Of a stretch of 42,089 nucleotides of DNA, positions 37,218 through 42,089 are shown one piece after another. The translations under genes and the position numbers were made by a program. The DNA is from Comamonadaceae bacterium OH2545_COT-014 (lineage in GTDB: Bacteria; Pseudomonadota; Gammaproteobacteria; Burkholderiales; Burkholderiaceae_C). How positions within the stretch are numbered: position 1 is the stretch's first letter; each line of letters opens with the position of its first letter. The notes under the pieces are model-generated. The model worked only from the letters and a program-made list of their open reading frames with translations. It did no database searches and was not told the origin of the DNA. The stretch covers positions 1-42,089 of the forward strand of contig RQYR01000026.1 of assembly GCA_003859965.1 (NCBI GenBank). Direction: 5' to 3'.

Positions 37218-38243
37218 TCAGCACAGTTTTTTCAGCAGCTCGGCTTTCTTGGCGCTGAACTCTTCGTCGGTCAGGATGCCGCGGTCTTTCAGCTCGCCCA
37301 GTTTTTCCAGAGTGGCCAGCACCTCCGGGGTGGCCACGGTGGCGGGGGGCGCGGCAGGGGCGTTGCCGGGCAGGCCGGGGTGCATGGCTTGCGTCAGCAT
37401 TTGGCCCATGGCGATACCCGCGCCCATGCCCAGGCCGGCGCTGGCCAGGCCGCCGCTGGTGGTGGCGCCTTCGGCCATTTGGGTTACGGCTTGCGCGCTC
37501 TGGTATTGCATGAGGCGGCTCATGTCGCCGCCTACCATGCCCATGCCGATTTTCTGGTCGAGCACTTTTTGCAGCTCGTCGGGCAGGCTGATGCTCTGCA
37601 CGGTCATGCCTTCCAGTTGAAGGCCACATTGCGCGAAAGCGGGCGTGCAAGCCTGCCGGAGCGCCTGCGCGAACAGGCGCTGGTTGGCCGCAAGATCCAG
37701 AAAGGGAACGTGGCTTTGCGCCAGGGCCACGCTGATGTTTTGCAGCACCAGGCCACGCAGCTGCCCCTCCAGGTCGGCCAGGGGATAGCTGTCGCGCGTG
37801 CCGGAAACCTCGGTGTGAAACAGCCGGGGATCGGCCACGCGCCAGGTGTAGTTGCCGAAGGCGCGCAGGCGCACGGCGCCGAATTCCTTGTCACGCACGG
37901 CCACGGGCTGCGGGGTGCCCCATTTCTGGTCAAGGCGCTGGCGGGTGCTGAAGAAATAGACCTCGCTTTTGAAGGGGGACTCGAACAGCTTGTCCCAGTT
38001 TTTCAGGTAAGTCAGTACCGGCAGTGTTTGCGTGGTGAGCTTGTAGGTGCCGGGGCCAAACACGTCGGCCACCTGCCCTTCGTTGACGAACAGCGCCATT
38101 TGCGATTCGCGCACCACCAGCGTGGCGCCGTTCTGGATTTCCATGCCGGCCATGGGGCAGCGCCAGGCCAGCAGTTCGTCACCGCTTTCCGTCCACTGGA
38201 TGATGTCGATGAACTGCTTTTTGATGAAGTCCATGAGCGCCAT
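37218..38243 (-). CDS. SPFH/band-7 domain protein with C-terminal SHOCT motif
   Basis: The 341-residue protein belongs to the family often labelled virion core protein-like (YdjI-type). The N-terminal part (MDFIKKQFIDIIQW, VVRESQMALFVNEGQ, FGPGTYKLTT) and the SPFH region (about 40-240) come first. A Gly/Ala/Met-rich linker (GLASAGLGMGAGIAMGQML) follows, then a SHOCT helix pair (LEKLGELKDRGILTDEEFSAKKAELL). Such proteins are thought to assemble into oligomers and are linked to membrane stress and membrane repair, but no reaction is known. The start at 38243 has AGGAG 9 bp upstream; it has no operon partner here. Converges on metW. Confidence 0.88.
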   Translation of the reverse strand: MALMDFIKKQFIDIIQWTESGDELLAWRCPMAGMEIQNGATLVVRESQMALFVNEGQVADVFGPGTYKLTTQTLPVLTYLKNWDKLFESPFKSEVYFFSTRQRLDQKWGTPQPVAVRDKEFGAVRLRAFGNYTWRVADPRLFHTEVSGTRDSYPLADLEGQLRGLVLQNISVALAQSHVPFLDLAANQRLFAQALRQACTPAFAQCGLQLEGMTVQSISLPDELQKVLDQKIGMGMVGGDMSRLMQYQSAQAVTQMAEGATTSGGLASAGLGMGAGIAMGQMLTQAMHPGLPGNAPAAPPATVATPEVLATLEKLGELKDRGILTDEEFSAKKAELLKKLC

Positions 38244-38283
38244 GTCTGAGTCTCCTGCGGGGAACGGGTAGGAAGGCCCATGT

Positions 38284-38296
38284 TAGAGCCTGTTCA
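38284..38296. repeat. Short motif shared with an IS end
   Basis: TAGAGCCTGTTCA matches the tips at 2702 and 42002 at all but one or two bases. It lies between the SPFH gene and the PepSY terminator. It may be a solo relic of the same element or a chance match. Confidence 0.3.
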
Positions 38297-38330
38297 TGCC
38301 GTGCCGGTCAGAAGAAAGGGGGCGCGCATG

Positions 38331-38369
38331 AAAAAACCGGGGAGATGCCCGCAAAAGGCATCTCCCCGG
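38331..38369 (-). terminator. Intrinsic terminator of the minus-strand PepSY gene
   Basis: A 13-bp perfect stem (CCGGGGAGATGCC at 38337-38349 and GGCATCTCCCCGG at 38357-38369) with a 7-base loop is followed, on the minus strand, by six T residues. Confidence 0.9.
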
Positions 38370-38437
38370 CAAGTGGGCAAACAGAGCCCAGGGGCGGGCC
38401 ATCCGTCAGGCCCGCCGCTTAAGCCCATGGCCCCAGA

Positions 38438-39100
38438 TTAGTTGTCCAGGCGCTCGCGCTCCACGGCGCCGGTGTAGGGGTTGATGTGAAGATCCACGCG
38501 CTGGCCGGCGGGGTTGATGGCCTCGGCTTCCCAGCGGCCGTCGTCAAATTCCAGGTCGTGAATGTGGGTGTAGCCGGCACGCTGCAGCGCCTGAATGACT
38601 TGCTGGGCCGTCAGCACAGGGCCGTTGGCGTGGCCGGGGTTGTTGTTGCCGCCAGTGGTCGGGCCGGGCTGGTTCAGCACTTCCAGCGTCACGGGGTGGA
38701 GCAGCAGTTCAATCTTGGGACTGTTGCGGTGCTGGCGCACCTCGGCTTCCCACAGGCCGTTTTCGAAATCAACATCGCGCACGATGGCGTAGCCCATGGC
38801 GCGCAGCTTGTCGGCCACCTGGGCGGCGCTGGGCAGGCGGGTGCCCAGGTCGGCTTTGCTGACGGCGTGGAAAGCGCCGTTGGCGTCATTCACCAGCATG
38901 TAGGAACGCACGCCTTGCTGCGAGGTGGCCTTGGCCGTCCAGTGGCCATATTGCTTTTGCAGCTCGTAAGTGGCGAAGTAGCCGTTTTTCTGGATGGTGT
39001 CGATCACCTGCGAGGCGTTCATGGCTTGTGCCAGGGGGCTGGCGGCCAGGGCGGCCACGGCGGCGGTAGCGGCGACAACGGTTTTCAGGTTGAATTTCAT
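38438..39100 (-). CDS. Exported PepSY-domain protein
   Basis: The 220-residue precursor has a clear signal peptide (residues 1-26, ending PLAQA-MN). Three PepSY-like units of about 60 residues follow. Visible parts are NASQVIDTIQKNGYFATYELQ with GHWTAKATS, AAQVADKLRAMGYAIVRDVDFENGLWEAEV (seen as KLRAMGYAIVRDVDF), and TAQQVIQALQRAGYTHIHDLEFDDGRWEAEA. A short Gly/Asn/Pro linker precedes the third unit. PepSY domains inhibit or sense proteases in the envelope, but the target here is unknown. ATG 39100 has AAGGAGAG upstream. The gene is divergent from another PepSY gene that forms an operon with a response regulator, suggesting that it is a regulon member. Confidence 0.88.
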   Translation of the reverse strand: MKFNLKTVVAATAAVAALAASPLAQAMNASQVIDTIQKNGYFATYELQKQYGHWTAKATSQQGVRSYMLVNDANGAFHAVSKADLGTRLPSAAQVADKLRAMGYAIVRDVDFENGLWEAEVRQHRNSPKIELLLHPVTLEVLNQPGPTTGGNNNPGHANGPVLTAQQVIQALQRAGYTHIHDLEFDDGRWEAEAINPAGQRVDLHINPYTGAVERERLDN

Positions 39101-39201
39101 GCTTTCTCTCCTTGATGTTGGATTCAACGAAGGTGAATGCAGTTGGCTTGAATAGACCGCTACTGCAAGACACGGAGCGAATGATGAAAAAACACGCCTG
39201 A

Positions 39202-39232
39202 ACAAAGTGTGAAGCGCGCGTTCACAAAGTGT
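39202..39232. promoter_or_regulatory. Direct repeats in the divergent PepSY promoter region
   Basis: The 9-mer ACAAAGTGT occurs at 39202-39210 and again at 39224-39232, exactly 22 bp (two helical turns) apart. Same-face direct repeats are the usual DNA target of OmpR/PhoB-type regulators, one of which is encoded at 40040. A GTGAA-N7-TTCAC palindrome spans the middle. The site lies between both divergent genes. Confidence 0.5.
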
Positions 39233-39261
39233 TTAATGAGCGGGAACACAATCCGTCTCAC

Positions 39262-40035
39262 ATGATGTTACGTTTGTCTTCTGATGCAGGGCGCGCATGG
39301 CTGGCCCGGGTGGCGGCGCTGCTGGCCCTGACGGTGCTGGGCATAGGCGCGTCTGGCCTGCCCTTGCCCGTGCGCGCGGCCGAGCAGGAGGTGGTGCGCC
39401 AGGGCGTGATGAATGGCGCTTACAAGCCGCTGACCGCCATCATTGCCGAGCTGGGCCGCCAGCACCCGGGCCGTGTGGTGGATGTGGAATCCAAACGCGG
39501 CCTGCAAGGCGATCTGCGCTATGAAATCACGCTGGTGGATGCGGCCGGCCGCAAGCACGAGCTGCTGGTGGATGCGGCCACGGGGCGTGTGATCTCGCAA
39601 GACCAGGATGTGCTGCGCCAGGCGGCCAACATGGGGCAACTGGCCGCCTACTTGCGCCGCGTGGAGCAACAACAGGGCCGCCGTGTGGTGGATGTCGAAT
39701 ACGAAGTGCTGGACTACGGCAAATCCGTTTACCAGCTGCGGCTGGCCTCAGGCCAGGCGGTTGTTGCGCACCGTCTGCTGATGGACGCCCAGACGGGCGC
39801 CTTGCTGGATGAGCCCGGCCACCGGGGCGCCGTGCCCGCCATCCGGTCCATGCCAGACATGCTGCAGGCGCTGGACGGAAAGTTTCCCGGCCAGGTGATT
39901 GAAGTGGAACTGGAAGACGGCGGCACACACAGCGCCTATTACGAAATCGAGCTGATGCAGGACGATGGCGGCAAGCTGGAGCTGCAAATTGATGCGCGCA
40001 GCCTAGCCGTGCTCAAGCGCAAACTGGAGGACTGA
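39262..40035 (+). CDS. Exported PepSY-domain protein in operon with a response regulator
   Basis: The 257-residue precursor has an N-terminal export signal (about residues 5-38, ending VRAAE). Two or three PepSY-type units follow: LTAIIAELGRQHPGRVVDVE with YEITLVDAAGRKHELLVDAATGRV, AAYLRRVEQQQGRRVVDVEYE with YQLRLASGQ, and MLQALDGKFPGQVIEVELED. A Cys-free sequence fits a simple periplasmic protein. It stands 4 bp before the response regulator, whose ribosome site (GGAGGA) is within its last codons. The frame is open upstream to GTG 39229, but ATG 39262 or 39265 starts before the signal peptide and avoids the repeats. PepSY proteins near two-component genes often act as sensory or feedback modules; that role is inferred. 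Confidence 0.87.
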   Translation: MMLRLSSDAGRAWLARVAALLALTVLGIGASGLPLPVRAAEQEVVRQGVMNGAYKPLTAIIAELGRQHPGRVVDVESKRGLQGDLRYEITLVDAAGRKHELLVDAATGRVISQDQDVLRQAANMGQLAAYLRRVEQQQGRRVVDVEYEVLDYGKSVYQLRLASGQAVVAHRLLMDAQTGALLDEPGHRGAVPAIRSMPDMLQALDGKFPGQVIEVELEDGGTHSAYYEIELMQDDGGKLELQIDARSLAVLKRKLED

Positions 40036-40039
40036 CGCC

Positions 40040-40723
40040 ATGCGTGTGCTGGTGGTGGAAGACGACGTGGCGTTGGCGGCGCAGCTGCAGCAGACGCTGC
40101 GTGACGCTGGTTTTGTGGTGGAAGTGGAGCATGACGGCGAAGCTGCCTCGTTCGCGGGCAGCGAGGAGCCCTATGACGCCGCCGTGCTGGACCTGGGGCT
40201 GCCCACCAAAGACGGTTTGAGCGTGCTGCGCGACTGGCGCGAAAGCGGTTGTCACTGGCCTGTGCTCATCCTCACCGCGCGCAACCGGTGGAGCGACAAG
40301 GTGGCGGGCTTCAACGCCGGGGCCGATGACTACCTGACCAAACCTTTCGTCATGGAAGAAGTGGTGCTGCGCCTGCGCGCCATGCTGCGCCGGGCCTCTG
40401 GCAGCGGTGCCACTGTGCTGCGCGCCGGCGACCTGGAATACGACGTGGCCACCAGCCGGTTCACCTGGCAAGGGCAAATGCTTGGCCTGACCGCACAGGA
40501 GCACAAAATTCTGGCGTACTTCATGCACCACCCGGGCGAGCTGCTGACGCGCACCGATATCAGCGAGCACGTGTACGCGCGCGACCTGGACCCGGATTCG
40601 AACACGATCGACGTGCTGATCGGCCGCATCCGCCGCAAGCTCGGCGCACCCAACCTGATCGCCACCGAACGCGGCCAGGGCTTTCGTCTGTGCATTCCGC
40701 CGTCATCGGCGGTTCAGTCCTGA
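40040..40723 (+). CDS. OmpR/PhoB-family response regulator
   Basis: The 227-residue protein has a receiver domain (1-115) with the acidic pair ED at 7-8, the phosphorylation site Asp51 (LDLGLP), TAR at 79-81 and Lys101 in YLTKPF. A winged-helix DNA-binding domain follows (about 130-222: LTAQEHKILAYFMHHPGELLTR, SNTIDVLIGRIRRKLG, GQGFRL). It is close to the QseB/PmrA-like subgroup by eye. The kinase gene that normally follows is absent: only 155 bp of gene-free DNA separate it from the converging oxidoreductase. Its partner must be encoded elsewhere or be lost. It follows the PepSY gene in one operon, so the PepSY proteins are likely targets. Confidence 0.94.
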   Translation: MRVLVVEDDVALAAQLQQTLRDAGFVVEVEHDGEAASFAGSEEPYDAAVLDLGLPTKDGLSVLRDWRESGCHWPVLILTARNRWSDKVAGFNAGADDYLTKPFVMEEVVLRLRAMLRRASGSGATVLRAGDLEYDVATSRFTWQGQMLGLTAQEHKILAYFMHHPGELLTRTDISEHVYARDLDPDSNTIDVLIGRIRRKLGAPNLIATERGQGFRLCIPPSSAVQS

Positions 40724-40878
40724 TGGGCTGTTGGGCAGGGCAGGCTGGTTACAGGCCGGATGCCGGTTCCGTTTCTTGTCCGCGTCATGCTGGTTGCGCA
40801 GTTTTGATGTACTGAAGGTGCCTTTGAGGCAGATGGAAAAATCCCTGGCCGCTATTGTTCTTGATCTTTTGCCCTGGC

Positions 40879-41976
40879 TCAGGGGCGCCACAGTCCCAGG
40901 AGGTCGGCCAGCTGCTTGCGGTCGCGCCGCGATTTCCATTGCCAGACTTCACGCCCTTCCAGACCCAGCGGCCCCCAGGTCGCAATGGCGTGGCGCTCGC
41001 CTGCGTTCATCAGGCGCAGGCGCGGGGCGGCAGGCGCTTTTTTGAAGGAGCCGCCGTACAGTGCGGTGGCGAGGTTGGCGTCCAGCACCGGGCCGACTTC
41101 GGGCGGGGCGCTGTCGGGCACGATGAAAACTTGGCGATGGCTGTCGCTTTGCAGGCGTTCGTTGATGACAGGGTGGCCATCATCGTGCAGCGCCAAGCCG
41201 CTGGCTTGCAGCCAGGCGGGGGGCGTCAGGCCCAAGGCTAGCAAGGGGGCGTCGCACAGCAGGGTGGCGCCGCTTTGCAGCTGCAGCTCGCGTCCGTCCA
41301 GGGCCACGCAGCGGTCTGGCAGCACGGTGATGTTCATGGCCTTCAGGCGGGCCAGCGCGCGCCTTTGCAGCGCGGGCGGGGCTTCGTGCAGCAGGGGCTG
41401 GCCATCGGTAACCAGGGTGACGCGGCTGCCATGCGGGGCCGTGAGGGCGCTGGCCACGGCCAGGGCCAGTTCGGCGCCGGCCAGGCCGCTGCCGATCACG
41501 GCGATTTGCAGCGCCCGCTCGCTGGCCAGCGCCTGCAGCTGCGGCCATAGCTGCAGGAAGGCTTCACGCGGGTGAGTGAACAGGGCATTGCGCCGCGCGC
41601 CGGGCATGTGCGCTTCGATCGCATCGCGCTCTTGCGCGGGGCCCACGTCGATGGACAGCACGTCATAGGGCAGGGCGTCGCCGCTGGAAAGCTGCACGCG
41701 CCGCGCTGAAGGATCCAGGCCCAGCACATGGGCGGGGATGAAGGTGACGCCGCTGGCTTCGACCAGGGCGTCCAGCGGAAGGTGGCAGTCCTGCAGGCCG
41801 CATTCGCCCGCCAGGTGGCCGGGGAGCAACGCCTCGTCAATGTAGTAAGGGTAGGGGGCGGCCAGCGTCACGTTCACGCCGCCCGTACCGCGCGTGGCCA
41901 AGCCTTTGAGTACGTGCACATTGGCCCGGCCTGTGCCCAGCAGGACGAGGTGTTTGCGCGAGGGGGTGTCGTTCAT
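40879..41976 (-). CDS. FAD-dependent pyridine nucleotide-disulfide-type oxidoreductase
   Basis: The 365-residue flavoprotein has an N-terminal dinucleotide-binding segment HLVLLGTGRANVHVLKGL (about 9-26), a YYIDEALLPGHLAGEC region and a second Rossmann stretch IAVIGSGLAGAELALAVASAL (about 164-184) for NAD(P)H. It looks like the NDH-2-related group of oxidoreductases that includes the enzyme found fused to or near SelD (selenide water dikinase). No SelD gene is in the window, so the electron acceptor is unknown. ATG 41976 was chosen over the longer frame to 42066, because those residues overlap the mobile-element tip. The last part, YGGSFKKAPAAPRLRLMNAG, and the C-terminus LLGLWRP are unremarkable. 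Position is convergent with the response regulator. Confidence 0.85.
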   Translation of the reverse strand: MNDTPSRKHLVLLGTGRANVHVLKGLATRGTGGVNVTLAAPYPYYIDEALLPGHLAGECGLQDCHLPLDALVEASGVTFIPAHVLGLDPSARRVQLSSGDALPYDVLSIDVGPAQERDAIEAHMPGARRNALFTHPREAFLQLWPQLQALASERALQIAVIGSGLAGAELALAVASALTAPHGSRVTLVTDGQPLLHEAPPALQRRALARLKAMNITVLPDRCVALDGRELQLQSGATLLCDAPLLALGLTPPAWLQASGLALHDDGHPVINERLQSDSHRQVFIVPDSAPPEVGPVLDANLATALYGGSFKKAPAAPRLRLMNAGERHAIATWGPLGLEGREVWQWKSRRDRKQLADLLGLWRP

Positions 41977-42000
41977 CGGGGCAGTGTATCGCCTAGCTGC

Positions 42001-42089
42001 TGAGAACCTGTTCAAAATCTTTTTGCCAATTTGTCTATGCTCGTTGCATGAGAGCGAAATACCCAAGCGATATCAGCCCAGAGCAATTT
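42001..42089 (+). mobile_element. Left end of an IS5-like insertion sequence, cut by the window edge
   Basis: The sequence from about 42002 (GAGAACCTGTTCAAAATCT) looks like a terminal inverted repeat, 45 bp before a start codon. It shares its first 13 bases with sites at 2702 and 38284. It ends the gene-free zone upstream of the oxidoreductase and could influence that gene's promoter. Only the left end is in the window. Confidence 0.65.
42048..42089 (+). CDS. IS5-family transposase, first 14 codons only
   Basis: The frame starting at ATG 42048 reads MRAKYPSDISPEQF and runs off the end of the window. The YPSDIS-EQF opening is what I recall from IS5-family transposases (those with a RYPSDISREQF-type start). 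No more can be said about its integrity. It has the expected distance from the terminal repeat at 42002. Confidence 0.7.
   Translation, partial: MRAKYPSDISPEQF

Noticed and set aside
40724-40878. Short frame starting at the response regulator stop as a kinase remnant
   Set aside because: The frames from ATG 40722 and near 40757 end within about 30 codons and contain no kinase motif.

Overview
The window looks like a chromosomal segment of a GC-rich betaproteobacterium, most likely a member of the Comamonadaceae (Acidovorax/Comamonas/Alicycliphilus-like). This rests on the protein flavour, on gene neighbourhoods such as lptA-lptB-rpoN, argS-SPOR-dsbA and metX-metW, and on short intergenic repeats of a kind I remember from that family. 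No database could be searched. All names come from motifs and remembered family features.

Layout. 1-505 is a multi-hairpin intergenic repeat, followed by pyrF. 1387-2588 (minus) is a probable DUF2778/Tlde1-type L,D-transpeptidase toxin with a secreted partner that may be its immunity protein, next to a transposon-end-like motif. uvrA (minus) is divergent from a TonB-dependent receptor with a Fur-box-like site, whose end overlaps a thioredoxin-like gene. Then come ggt, rpoN, lptB, lptA, dsbA, a SPOR-domain gene, argS, ubiG and an RRM protein, all on minus. A second TonB receptor, of the heme/hemoglobin type, is preceded by a strikingly symmetric operator-like sequence.

22572-30093 is the most interesting part: a type IV pilin locus. 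A sigma-54-type promoter drives pilA. It is followed by a clearly AT-rich block encoding a polytopic GT-C-like glycosyltransferase, a SAM methyltransferase and a GtrB/DPM-like GT2, then a gene-poor degenerate stretch and a TfpX/Z-type pilin accessory protein on the opposite strand. The block ends abruptly at a GC-rich PglL/TfpO-like O-oligosaccharyltransferase. Together these suggest a horizontally acquired pilin-type cassette with its own glycan-modification genes.

30312-42089 holds an orphan TRAP solute-binding protein, a secreted guanyl-specific RNase translationally coupled to a barstar-family inhibitor, and maeB. Next is a SAM-II-type riboswitch plus intrinsic terminator in front of metX-metW, then an SPFH/SHOCT protein. 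Two divergent PepSY-domain genes follow, one in operon with an OmpR-type response regulator that has no adjacent kinase. A FAD-dependent oxidoreductase comes next, and the window closes on the first codons of an IS5-like transposase. I saw no tRNA, rRNA or CRISPR array.
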